A stretch of 64,000 nucleotides of DNA from JABDJX01 sp039942715 (GTDB taxonomy: Bacteria > Pseudomonadota > Alphaproteobacteria > Rhodobacterales > Rhodobacteraceae): positions 1 through 64,000 of the forward strand of contig JBDVBY010000001.1 of assembly GCA_039942715.1 (NCBI GenBank). Direction: 5' to 3'. The notes below the pieces were generated by a model, which was not told the origin of the DNA, made no database searches, and saw only the letters and a program-made list of their open reading frames with translations. How positions within the stretch are numbered: position 1 is the stretch's first letter; each line of letters begins with the position of its first letter. A program made the position numbers and the translations under genes. Shown piece by piece: positions 51,184 through 60,078 of the stretch.

Positions 51184-52413
51184 TTATGCTGCCGCGGCGT
51201 ATTTGTTTGAAGACGTGCTAAACCCAGCCTCTGACAACAACTCCGGAAGAACATCGGCTTCGGCGATCAAAGCTTCTACTTCTTCCTGATCAATCGGCCA
51301 CAGGCGCGGATAGATCACTGAAATGCTGCTTTGGATCAGCATGAACAGTGTATCGCGCAAGACCAGTGCCTGATCTTCGCTGCTTGCTTCCATCTCGGCA
51401 GCAAGACGTCCGGCGGCCCAGTTGGCTTCGGCTTGGTTGGCCGAGATCGAGGCCAGATCCATCATCGCACTGCCAAAGAGTTCGATATCAACCAGATCGC
51501 GTGCGCCCTCGCGTGTGGTAAGAAGCGGCAGGAAGAATAGGGCGTACCCACCAAAGCCAAGGCTGTCTTCCGTGCGTGCGCTGGCCTCATCGGCAAGGCG
51601 CAGAATATCTTCGTCACTCACCGCGTCAGTGTCCGCCAGATACGTGGCATGAGCCTCATAAATTCCGGGGTTTGCCGGATCGAGGTCAATCCAGGCTTCA
51701 AACAATTCAGGCAGCTTGTGTGCACCGCCAGGTGAGCCAAGCGCCTGAAGATACTGCGCTTCGGCCAGGAGCGGGGACATTTGAGTAAGCGCGTCGAAAT
51801 CCGCCAGAATCTCCCCAGCTTTCACAAAGTGATGCGCCATTTTGCGCCAAGCGTCTTTGCGTTCGGCGTCAGGCCAGTGATCGGCGCGCGAAGCTTCGCC
51901 AAGCAGTAGATGCGCTCGGGCGGCCAAAAGAGACAACACGTGGTTGTCGCGCGCGCCGTGGTATGTATCCATAAAGTGGGAAAGCTCACCCTCTGCTTCG
52001 ATCAGATCGGCCAACTTATCGCGGGGTGCTTCATCAATCAGGTTTTGCAAACCAGACAGGGCAACTTTCGCGCCGATGTCGTGGAAACGCTGACCGGCTG
52101 GTGTCGTGGCCAGATCGGCCTCCCATTCGACCAACTGATCACCAATCGCTGTCCACTCGTCCGCGACCATCAAACCAGCGATGTATTGCGCTACCGCGCG
52201 GCGTTCGGCGCGGTCCGGATCATCGGGTTCAACCGGCAGTGTCGGCTTGGACATCTGTGGCGTGACTTTGCGCACCGAGCGTTTGCTTCCGCCGCCGTTT
52301 TTTAACCGTTGCCGGCGCAGTGTCAGCCCACCACTCAGCAAAACAAGACAGGCAACACCCGCAGCAAAAAGCGGTCCGTGCGCCGTTCCGTTTAGAAATT
52401 CAAAAGCCGCCAT
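51184..52413 (-). CDS. membrane-anchored hypothetical protein, helical repeats
   Basis: A 409-residue protein. One membrane segment lies near the N-terminus (about 13-31). A basic linker follows, then about 330 residues of all-helical, Ala/Leu/Glu-rich sequence that resembles TPR-like helical hairpins (for example RAHLLLGEASRADHWPDAER, LAEAQYLQALGSPGG), without a clear TPR consensus. It is probably anchored to the inner membrane and acts as a scaffold. The next gene on the same strand lies 112 bases upstream. Confidence 0.7.
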   Translation of the reverse strand: MAAFEFLNGTAHGPLFAAGVACLVLLSGGLTLRRQRLKNGGGSKRSVRKVTPQMSKPTLPVEPDDPDRAERRAVAQYIAGLMVADEWTAIGDQLVEWEADLATTPAGQRFHDIGAKVALSGLQNLIDEAPRDKLADLIEAEGELSHFMDTYHGARDNHVLSLLAARAHLLLGEASRADHWPDAERKDAWRKMAHHFVKAGEILADFDALTQMSPLLAEAQYLQALGSPGGAHKLPELFEAWIDLDPANPGIYEAHATYLADTDAVSDEDILRLADEASARTEDSLGFGGYALFFLPLLTTREGARDLVDIELFGSAMMDLASISANQAEANWAAGRLAAEMEASSEDQALVLRDTLFMLIQSSISVIYPRLWPIDQEEVEALIAEADVLPELLSEAGFSTSSNKYAAAA

Positions 52414-52525
52414 TCATCGTCTCCAACGTGATGGAAGAAGAGAGAGCAATGTTTTTCGGCGGTTTTATGGCGAATTGCGGCAAAAAATGTCTTATTCTCC
52501 GACGTTTATCGTCACGCGCGTTTTT

Positions 52526-53392
52526 TTACCGCGTCCAGCTGGGTTTTCTTGAATTCCCGACAATGGACACCTGCGGTGCGTGCCGCCCGCCAAGCGCCAG
52601 AGTCGCGCGGCGCATGATGTCAATTGCTTCATCCGATTTGACCGGAAGCGCGCTGGCAGAAATCGGCTCTCCAACGCTTATTTTAAAAGGTTGGTGGTCT
52701 TTGTTGAGCGTTTCGTAAAACAACGTGATGTCGCGCAATGTAGGATGAATGGCGTCCAAGAGATAAAACAGCGCCGAGTTGCGCGCACGGATGTTCAGCG
52801 GGATCACAGGCAGATCGTATTTACGCGCGATCATCGCCGCCGATGCCATCCAGGGGCGTTCATAAAGATTTAGACCGCGCCGCTTTGCCAGCCGACCAGC
52901 GGGGAAAATCACGCCCAAACGCCCCTGATTTATCGCATTTCGTGTATATTCCATGGTTTCACGCGTTTTCGCGCGGCTGCGCTTATGCTCTTGCCACTCA
53001 ACGGGAGCAATCATGCTTTCAAACTGCGGCATGATCCGCAGGATATCGGAATTGGCGTAGACAAACAGGTCCGGACGGATGGGCGACAGCGCGTGGTGCA
53101 ACATGATGCCATCCGCGATGCCAGTCGGATGGTTGGCAACAATCAGGGCAGGGCCTTGGCGGGGGATGTTCTCTAACCCGGTGACGCTTAGGTCGCGTGC
53201 CAAAAGGCCCGCAACATGATGCATGATCCGCTCAGTTGGCCAGTTTTGGTACAGCTCGCCCAACTCCACCGTTTCGCGATACCCCAGCAGGCGCATCAGA
53301 CTGGCGCGGGCCGCCCTTGCGACTGGTGTCTTTTCAAAAAGCCAAGGCGCGCGCTCGGCGATCAGGGGATCAAGACGCTCTTTCATCATCAT
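52526..53392 (-). CDS. PlsC-like acyltransferase family protein
   Basis: A 288-residue protein of the lysophospholipid/1-acylglycerol-3-phosphate acyltransferase superfamily. The catalytic block is IVANHPTGIADGIMLHHALS, a variant of the usual N-H-x4-D motif with one extra residue. Later blocks include LGVIFPAGRLAKRRG and VIPLNIRARNSALF. It likely works at the inner membrane in lipid or ornithine-lipid-like acylation; the exact acceptor is open. The ATG at 53392 is chosen among three Met codons; the frame is open to 53422 with a TTG. Confidence 0.78.
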   Translation of the reverse strand: MMMKERLDPLIAERAPWLFEKTPVARAARASLMRLLGYRETVELGELYQNWPTERIMHHVAGLLARDLSVTGLENIPRQGPALIVANHPTGIADGIMLHHALSPIRPDLFVYANSDILRIMPQFESMIAPVEWQEHKRSRAKTRETMEYTRNAINQGRLGVIFPAGRLAKRRGLNLYERPWMASAAMIARKYDLPVIPLNIRARNSALFYLLDAIHPTLRDITLFYETLNKDHQPFKISVGEPISASALPVKSDEAIDIMRRATLALGGRHAPQVSIVGNSRKPSWTR

Positions 53393-53570
53393 ACCACCGC
53401 TAGTAGTCGGCTCATTTAACAATGCTATGACAAGTGTAGCAGGGACGTGCCGTGCGCCCCAAGACAGGCGCGCAGATGCGGCATGTTTTGGCTGAATAAC
53501 CTAAAGACCGGCCTTCAAGAGGCTGATTTTAATTAGGTTAATGGATTAAAGTCTCTGTGGATAAGCTCAT

Positions 53571-56168
53571 TCAATCGGCAAGAATACGCCCGGCAATCTC
53601 TCCTAGATCTCGGCTGACATCGCTTCGATCCCGCATGCTTGCCACGGCATCTCGCATCATTCCCTGACGATCTCCGTCATAGCGCGCCCATGTGTCAAAG
53701 GCCGTGGCGAGACGTGCAGCCGTGCGTGGATTGATTGGATCAATGCGGTTTAGCCATTCTGCGACAAAGGCATAACCGGCGCCGTCGGGCGCATGAAACG
53801 CGGCTGTATTGCCGATGAACGCCCCAATCACGCTGCGGAAACGGTTCGGCGTCGTGATCGAAAAGCGTTCGTGAGCACTTAGCGCCTTGGCGACGTTCAA
53901 CGCCTCGTTCGGTTGGCTGCGCCCGATCTGCAGCGCGAACCAGTTGTCGAGCACGATCGCATCGTTTTGCCAGCGGTCGTAGAAAGCGGCCAATTCGGTG
54001 TCTGCGGCGCCCTGGTGGGTCAAAACGCCAAGGGCTGCGCGGCTTTCGGTCATATTATCCGCACTCTCAAACAGCGCGCGTGCACGATCAGGGCCTTCAA
54101 TGCGCGACAGATAGCCAAGCGCGCAAAGCCGCATTTCGCGTTTTCCGGCACTTGTGGCGTCCGGGCTGTAAGGGCCGGGGGTGTCCATCGTTTCGTAGAG
54201 CGTTTCGAATTCACCTTTTGCTGACGCGCCGATGGTCTTTAACAAGGATTGCGAGACCTCATAGATTTGGCTTGGATCAGGCGTGCGCCCTGCGTCTGCT
54301 AGGGTCTGCGCCATGTCGCCCTCAGACGGGATCCTCAACGCAAGGCCGCGCAATACAGGATCAAGCGCGTCATCGGTCAACACGCGTTTAAGCGCATCAA
54401 GATAGGCCTGATCAGGCGTCGCCCCCTCGGTCAGCATCGCCGTCAGTTGTTCTTTGGCCAATTGGCGGCTTGCCTCCCAGCGATTGAACGGGTCGGTATC
54501 GTGGGCCAGCAGGTGCAGGCGCTCGTTCTGGGTAGTGTCGTGATTGACGATCACGGGGGCTGAGAAGCTGCGCAGAAGCGAAGGGATCGGTTTGGCTTTA
54601 CACGGGAAAGACACGGACTGCTCGGCTTGCGTCAGCTCTATCACAGTAGTGGACAGCACCTCTGCGCCGTCCGCATCGATCAGGCCCAAAGCGAAGGGGA
54701 TATGCATCGGGGCCTTCATATCCTGACCCGGCGTGGGCGGTATGGATTGCTTGAAAGTCAGCGTGTAAGTGCCGTTTTCAAAGCTGTCGCTCACATCAAT
54801 GCGAGGCGTACCGGCTTGAGAGTACCATAGCTTGAACTGGGTCAAATCGCGCCCGGTGGCGTCGGTGAAAACGGCGAGCCAATCTTCGATCGTGCAGGCC
54901 TGCCCATCGTGGCGTTCAAAGTAGAGAGCGATCGCTTTGTAATAGGCGTCATCGCCGACCAGCGTTTTGAGCATACCGATCACCTCGGCACCCTTCTCAT
55001 AAACGGTCGTGGTGTAGAAGTTGTTGATCTCAATGTAGTTATCCGGGCGCACCGGGTGTGCGAGTGGTCCGTTGTCTTCGCGGAACTGGCGGTTGCGCAT
55101 GGCTTGCGCGTCATCAATCCGTTTCACCGCTGCACTGCGCATATCGCTGGTGAACTGCTGGTCGCGAAAAACCGTCAGGCCCTCTTTCAACGACAGCTGA
55201 AACCAGTCGCGACAGGTGATGCGGTTGCCGGTCCAGTTGTGGAAATACTCATGCGCGACAATGGCTTCGACCCATTCGTAGTCGCTATCGGTCGCCGTCT
55301 CAGAGCTTGCCAGCACGTAGGAGGCGTTGAAGATGTTCAGCCCTTTGTTCTCCATCGCGCCAGAATTGAAATCTTCCACCGCGACTAGATTGAACACGTC
55401 CAAATCATAGGCGAGACCATACACGTCCTCATCCCAAACCATCGAACGCTTTAACGCATCAAGTGCATAGGCGCAGCGCTCTTCATTGCCCGGATGGCTC
55501 CAGATGTTCAGCTCAACATCGCGCCCTTCGCTGGTGCGATGATGACCCGAAATCTTGCCCAGATCACCCGCAACCAGTGCGAAGAGATAGCATGGCTTGG
55601 GCCAGGGATCGTGCCACTCCGCCCAGCCGGGACCAGAGGCGACAGGATTGCCGTTGGATAGCATCACGGGCAGGGGCGCATCGCCGGGCACAAGGTTTCC
55701 GTTGGAGAGCTTGAACGGCTCGCCCGTTTCGACGCGCACGGTGAACGGCGCCATCACATCGGGACGGTCGGGGTAATAGGTGATGCGGCGAAACCCTTCG
55801 GCCTCGCACTGTGTGCAATAAATGCCTTTGGACATATAAAGCCCCTCCAGCACGGTGTTGGCTGAGGGATTTATCACAACCTCGGCTTCCCAGATGAACG
55901 GTGCGTCCGGAACACCTGTCCGCAGCACGTTGCCATCGACCTGCGGTTTCCAATCCTGCCCGTCTATGCGCGCCCATCGCAGCGACAGGCCCTCGCCATC
56001 GAGCTCAAAAGTACGATCGCTCGTCTCGGAGTTGGGGCGAAAGGCGATGCGGCTTTGCACGATGGTGTGTTCGGGGTGCAGCTTAAAGGTCAGGTGCACA
56101 TCGTCGATCAGCCAGTTTGGCGGACGGTAGTCTTCAAGGCGAATGGTCTTGGGGGCTGTTTCGCTCAT
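53571..56168 (-). CDS. pepN: aminopeptidase N
   Basis: An 865-residue M1 zinc aminopeptidase, near the length of E. coli PepN (870). It has the GAMEN exopeptidase motif in NSGAMENKGLNIFN, the zinc motif HEYFHNWTGNRITCRDWFQL (two His), then the third ligand Glu in SLKEGLTVFRDQQF, and a Tyr motif (TTTVYEKGAEV) that stabilises the transition state. It removes N-terminal residues from peptides in the cytoplasm. It is monocistronic and divergent from the DUF2256 gene. Confidence 0.95.
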   Translation of the reverse strand: MSETAPKTIRLEDYRPPNWLIDDVHLTFKLHPEHTIVQSRIAFRPNSETSDRTFELDGEGLSLRWARIDGQDWKPQVDGNVLRTGVPDAPFIWEAEVVINPSANTVLEGLYMSKGIYCTQCEAEGFRRITYYPDRPDVMAPFTVRVETGEPFKLSNGNLVPGDAPLPVMLSNGNPVASGPGWAEWHDPWPKPCYLFALVAGDLGKISGHHRTSEGRDVELNIWSHPGNEERCAYALDALKRSMVWDEDVYGLAYDLDVFNLVAVEDFNSGAMENKGLNIFNASYVLASSETATDSDYEWVEAIVAHEYFHNWTGNRITCRDWFQLSLKEGLTVFRDQQFTSDMRSAAVKRIDDAQAMRNRQFREDNGPLAHPVRPDNYIEINNFYTTTVYEKGAEVIGMLKTLVGDDAYYKAIALYFERHDGQACTIEDWLAVFTDATGRDLTQFKLWYSQAGTPRIDVSDSFENGTYTLTFKQSIPPTPGQDMKAPMHIPFALGLIDADGAEVLSTTVIELTQAEQSVSFPCKAKPIPSLLRSFSAPVIVNHDTTQNERLHLLAHDTDPFNRWEASRQLAKEQLTAMLTEGATPDQAYLDALKRVLTDDALDPVLRGLALRIPSEGDMAQTLADAGRTPDPSQIYEVSQSLLKTIGASAKGEFETLYETMDTPGPYSPDATSAGKREMRLCALGYLSRIEGPDRARALFESADNMTESRAALGVLTHQGAADTELAAFYDRWQNDAIVLDNWFALQIGRSQPNEALNVAKALSAHERFSITTPNRFRSVIGAFIGNTAAFHAPDGAGYAFVAEWLNRIDPINPRTAARLATAFDTWARYDGDRQGMMRDAVASMRDRSDVSRDLGEIAGRILAD

Positions 56169-56263
56169 GGCAGGAGTGATCCAATCAGGGGGTTGCTTCG
56201 TTTAATCCCATATCTTGGCAAGCTGCAATTGCTGAGCTGACACCGCCTTTGAGGAAAGTCCAC

Positions 56264-56419
56264 ATGCCACGCATGACGCGCAAAAGAGAACTGCCAACCA
56301 AGACCTGCGCAACCTGCGGACGTCCCTTTGCATGGCGCAAGAAATGGGCGCGCGATTGGGAGCAGGTGCGCTATTGCTCAAAGCGGTGTGCGGGCACCAA
56401 ACCGAAAGTCGAGACGTGA
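56264..56419 (+). CDS. DUF2256-like zinc-ribbon protein
   Basis: A 51-residue protein with the DUF2256 pattern: KTCATCGRPFAWRKKWARDW, then VRYCSKRC. Two CxxC-type Cys pairs (C15/C18 and C38/C42) likely bind one zinc. Its role is unknown; it is often near photolyase or related genes in other genomes. GAGGAAA precedes the ATG. A second in-frame Met lies three codons in. Confidence 0.85.
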   Translation: MPRMTRKRELPTKTCATCGRPFAWRKKWARDWEQVRYCSKRCAGTKPKVET

Positions 56420-56497
56420 GGCCGTATAGGTATCTGCGCCCTTGAAACGGGCAGTATACTTTTGTATGCGCAAGCCTGAATTAGAGGACTTTTAAAG

Positions 56498-58624
56498 ATG
56501 ACGCGCGTTGAAAAACACCGGCTGCAAGTGGCGTCCGAACTTGTGACGTTTATCGAAGACGAAGCCTTGGTTGGCACTGGAATTGAAGCGCCCGCGTTTT
56601 GGGAGGCCTTCTCTCGTATCGTACATGAACTGGCCCCGGTAAACCGTGCACATTTGGACAAACGCGCTGTCCTGCAGGGTAAGATCGACGCTTGGCATCG
56701 CGACAACAAAGGGCAGGTAACTGACCCAGGAGCTTACAAAGCGTTCTTGGAGGAGATCGGATATCTGGTGCCCGAAGGGCCGGAATTCACGATCGAAACT
56801 GCTCATATCGACCCGGAAATCGCCACCATTCCCGGACCGCAGCTTGTCGTGCCGATCACCAATGCGCGTTATGCATTAAACGCCGCTAATGCGCGGTGGG
56901 GCTCGCTTTATGATGCGCTTTACGGCACCGACGCTTTGGGCGATTTGGCGGATGCGCCTGGGTATGACGCCGCGCGCGGCGCGCGGGTGATTGCCTGGGC
57001 GCGCGCGCATCTGGACAAAGCGCTGCCACTGGCCATCGGCAGTTGGACGGACGTTGATGCGCTTGCAGTAAAAGACGGCGTATTCAGCCCCGCTTTGGCG
57101 CATCCAAGCCAGTATGCTGGGCATTCCATTGGCGGGGGTGTCGGCCGCTTCCTGTTTAAGAAAAACGGCCTGGGTATTGTGATTTCGGTCGATCCGACCT
57201 CTCGCATCGGGGCACAGGACAAAGCTGATATTTCTGACATCCACCTTGAAGCGGCTGTCAGCGCGATCATGGATTGCGAGGACTCCGTGGCTTGTGTGGA
57301 TGCCGAGGACAAGATCGTGGCCTATCGCAACTGGTTGGGTCTGATGAAAGGCGATCTGAGCGTGGAGGTCGCCAAAGGGGACGACACGTTTATCCGCGAT
57401 CTGAATCCTGATTTGATGTTCCATGGACCAGATGACGAGAGCGTCACGCAAAAGGGGCGCGCGCTGATGTTGATCCGCAATGTCGGGCATCTGATGACCA
57501 ATCCGGCGATCTTGTTGGAGGACGGTTCAGAAATTCCCGAGGGTATCATGGATGCTATGATCACCACGATGATCGCGATGCATGATCTTGCGCGCGACGG
57601 TGGCAACTCCGTTGAAGGGTCGGTCTACGTGGTCAAACCCAAGATGCACGGCCCCGACGAGGTTGGCTTTGCTGTTGAGATTTTCGATCAGGTGGAAGAG
57701 GCGCTCGGCCTGCCTGCCAACACAGTCAAGCTGGGCATTATGGACGAAGAACGGCGCACCAGTGCCAACCTGAAAGAGTGTATCTTTGCCGCCCGCCATC
57801 GAGTGGCGTTTATCAACACGGGCTTCCTGGATCGCACGGGCGATGAAATTCACACTGCGATGGAAGCCGGGCCAATGGTGCGCAAGGGCGAGATGAAAAA
57901 CGCCGCTTGGATCGCGTCTTATGAAGATCGCAACGTCGATATCGGGTTGGCTTGCGGTCTGTCGGGCAAAGCGCAGATCGGCAAGGGCATGTGGGCAATG
58001 CCGGACCTGATGGCCGATATGCTTGAAGCAAAATCGGGACACCCGAAGGCCGGGGCGACCTGTGCTTGGGTGCCATCTCCGACGGCTGCGACGCTGCATG
58101 CAACGCATTACCACGATACAGATGTGCTGAAGGTTCAGGCGGATTTGGCGGAAAACGGGCCGCGCGGTTCGTTGGAAGACTTGTTGACCATTCCGCTGGC
58201 CGGCAACCCGGACTGGAGCGATGCGGATATCGCACAAGAGATCGAGAACAACGCGCAAGGTATCTTGGGATATGTCGTGCGCTGGATCGATCAGGGTGTG
58301 GGATGCTCGAAAGTACCTGACATCAACGACGTCGGCCTGATGGAAGATCGCGCGACCTGTCGGATTTCCAGCCAAGCGCTGGCCAACTGGTTGCACCACG
58401 GTGTGGTGTCCAAGGATCAGGTGCGCGCGGCCATGGAAAAGATGGCCGCCAAGGTCGATGCGCAAAACGCAGATGATCCGCTCTATCGCCCAATGGCACC
58501 TGGCTTTGATACGATTGCCTTTAAAGCAGCGTGTGATCTGGTATTTGAAGGGCGTGCGCAGCCAAGCGGGTACACCGAACCAGTGCTGCACCGTCGTCGT
58601 TTAGAGTTGAAAGCCGCTAGTTAG
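56498..58624 (+). CDS. glcB: malate synthase G
   Basis: A 708-residue protein, close to E. coli GlcB (723). It has the malate synthase G pattern: HIDPEIATIPGPQLVVPITN, IMDEERRTSANLKECIFAA, FINTGFLDRTGDEIHTAMEA and the C-terminal DINDVGLMEDRATCRISSQA with its catalytic Asp. It condenses glyoxylate with acetyl-CoA to malate. GAGGA precedes the ATG. Upstream at 56451-56466 is a short imperfect inverted repeat. It is followed by a GlcG-like gene. Confidence 0.95.
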   Translation: MTRVEKHRLQVASELVTFIEDEALVGTGIEAPAFWEAFSRIVHELAPVNRAHLDKRAVLQGKIDAWHRDNKGQVTDPGAYKAFLEEIGYLVPEGPEFTIETAHIDPEIATIPGPQLVVPITNARYALNAANARWGSLYDALYGTDALGDLADAPGYDAARGARVIAWARAHLDKALPLAIGSWTDVDALAVKDGVFSPALAHPSQYAGHSIGGGVGRFLFKKNGLGIVISVDPTSRIGAQDKADISDIHLEAAVSAIMDCEDSVACVDAEDKIVAYRNWLGLMKGDLSVEVAKGDDTFIRDLNPDLMFHGPDDESVTQKGRALMLIRNVGHLMTNPAILLEDGSEIPEGIMDAMITTMIAMHDLARDGGNSVEGSVYVVKPKMHGPDEVGFAVEIFDQVEEALGLPANTVKLGIMDEERRTSANLKECIFAARHRVAFINTGFLDRTGDEIHTAMEAGPMVRKGEMKNAAWIASYEDRNVDIGLACGLSGKAQIGKGMWAMPDLMADMLEAKSGHPKAGATCAWVPSPTAATLHATHYHDTDVLKVQADLAENGPRGSLEDLLTIPLAGNPDWSDADIAQEIENNAQGILGYVVRWIDQGVGCSKVPDINDVGLMEDRATCRISSQALANWLHHGVVSKDQVRAAMEKMAAKVDAQNADDPLYRPMAPGFDTIAFKAACDLVFEGRAQPSGYTEPVLHRRRLELKAAS

Positions 58625-58657
58625 CGGCACCAAACCAAAGGCGAAGGAACTTAACCC

Positions 58658-59086
58658 ATGCCAGAAATCAACCTCTCCAAAGCGCGCAACATCGTACGTG
58701 GTACCATCAAAAAGGGCCGCGAGATGGACCTTAAGCCGCTGTCGGTTGTCGTTCTTGACACTGGCGGGCATGTCAAAGCGTTCGAGCGCGAGGATGGCGC
58801 AAGCCCGGGACGGTTCGAGGTTGCGCGCGGCAAAGCTTACGGTGTTGTGATGACCGGATTGCCGGGTTCTGCATTGATGCAGCGAGCTGAGGATCAGGCC
58901 TATTTTGTCGCCGCCCTAAACGGAGCGTTTGACGGCAAAGTTGTGCCAGTACCGGGCGGTGTGCTGTTACGGGATGGGCGTGATCGGATCATTGGCGCTG
59001 TTGGCGTCTCTGGCGATACTTCTGACAATGATGCCGCCGCGGCGCTGTTCGCGATCGAGGCTGCAGGGCTTAAGGGCGAGGCATGA
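58658..59086 (+). CDS. GlcG/HbpS-family protein
   Basis: A 142-residue protein with the GlcG/HbpS pattern: LSVVVLDTGGHVKAFEREDG, ARGKAYGVVMTG, VPVPGGVLLRDGRDRIIGAV and GVSGDTSDNDAAAALFAIEA. Members bind haem or small molecules; GlcG is encoded in the E. coli glycolate operon near glcB. Here it starts 33 bases after glcB, so the two are likely co-transcribed and may act together in glycolate/glyoxylate use. Confidence 0.88.
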   Translation: MPEINLSKARNIVRGTIKKGREMDLKPLSVVVLDTGGHVKAFEREDGASPGRFEVARGKAYGVVMTGLPGSALMQRAEDQAYFVAALNGAFDGKVVPVPGGVLLRDGRDRIIGAVGVSGDTSDNDAAAALFAIEAAGLKGEA

Positions 59087-59193
59087 TTCCCGCAAACCCG
59101 GCTTTAAGAAATGGATGGTAAGCCAAGGTGTCCTTTTGAAGTCTGCGTGCTAAAAGGCAGGTAAGTAGTCAAACAAAAGTCTAAGGTGACGGC

Positions 59194-59970
59194 ATGAAGC
59201 GGCCCGTGGTTGGTGTGATCGGTAGCAACTATCTGATGAACGACGAATACCCCGTCGTCACCGGTAGCGTGATGTGTTGCGAAGCGGTGGCTGAGGTTAG
59301 CGGCGCTGTACCGTTGGTGGTGCCGGGACTACCCGACATTATGGATATCGAGGCTCTGCGCGCGTCCTGCGATGGGTTTTTGTTCACTGGCGCGCGCGCG
59401 AATGTGCATCCCGAAGAATACGGTGAAGAAGCAACCGAAGCTCACGGTGCTTTTGACCCTGGGCGCGACAAACTTACTTTGAAGCTGATCCAAGAATGTG
59501 TCGCAGCAGGACAGCCGATTTTGGCGGTCTGTCGCGGCTTTCAGGAAATGAACGTTGCCATGGGCGGAAGCCTGTACCCGGAAATCCGCGATTTGCCGGG
59601 GCGGATGAACCACCGGATGCCGCCCGATGGCACGATCGAAGAAAAGTTCGAGCTGCGCCACGATGTGACCGTAAACGAAGGCGGCGTCTTTCATCAGCTT
59701 TTTGGTGCATCCGTTGTGCGCACCAACACGCTTCACGGCCAAGGCATCAAGAAAGAGGGCGCGCGCATTGTTATCGACGGCACTGCGCCTGACGGCACAC
59801 CGGAGGCGATCTACGTTGATGGCGCGCCCGGATTTGCCCTGGGGGTTCAGTGGCACGCCGAGTATCGCGCCGCGCATGATCCTGTGTCGCGACCGTTGTT
59901 CGAAGCCTTTGGAGATGCCACGCGCGCGTGGGCTGCCGGAGAGCGGCCAAGCAAGCTCAAGAGCGCCTAA
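59194..59970 (+). CDS. gamma-glutamyl-GABA hydrolase-like class I amidotransferase
   Basis: A 258-residue protein of the PuuD family. The catalytic Cys is C113 in ILAVCRGFQEMNVAMGGSLY, and a His lies in LGVQWHAEY. PuuD releases GABA from gamma-glutamyl-GABA in the putrescine pathway, which would feed the GabD enzyme at 12667. It is preceded by AGGTGA before the ATG, and 108 bases separate it from the GlcG-like gene. Other Puu genes are not in the window. Confidence 0.85.
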   Translation: MKRPVVGVIGSNYLMNDEYPVVTGSVMCCEAVAEVSGAVPLVVPGLPDIMDIEALRASCDGFLFTGARANVHPEEYGEEATEAHGAFDPGRDKLTLKLIQECVAAGQPILAVCRGFQEMNVAMGGSLYPEIRDLPGRMNHRMPPDGTIEEKFELRHDVTVNEGGVFHQLFGASVVRTNTLHGQGIKKEGARIVIDGTAPDGTPEAIYVDGAPGFALGVQWHAEYRAAHDPVSRPLFEAFGDATRAWAAGERPSKLKSA

Positions 59971-60078
59971 TAGAGTTTTTGCCAAAAATTTAGGCAAATT
60001 GTCCTGATTCTGCCGTTTTTCTGTCCACGTTAACCTTTAGCTCTCACCCCAACGTGATGAGTCGTGAGGTACGGTAAC

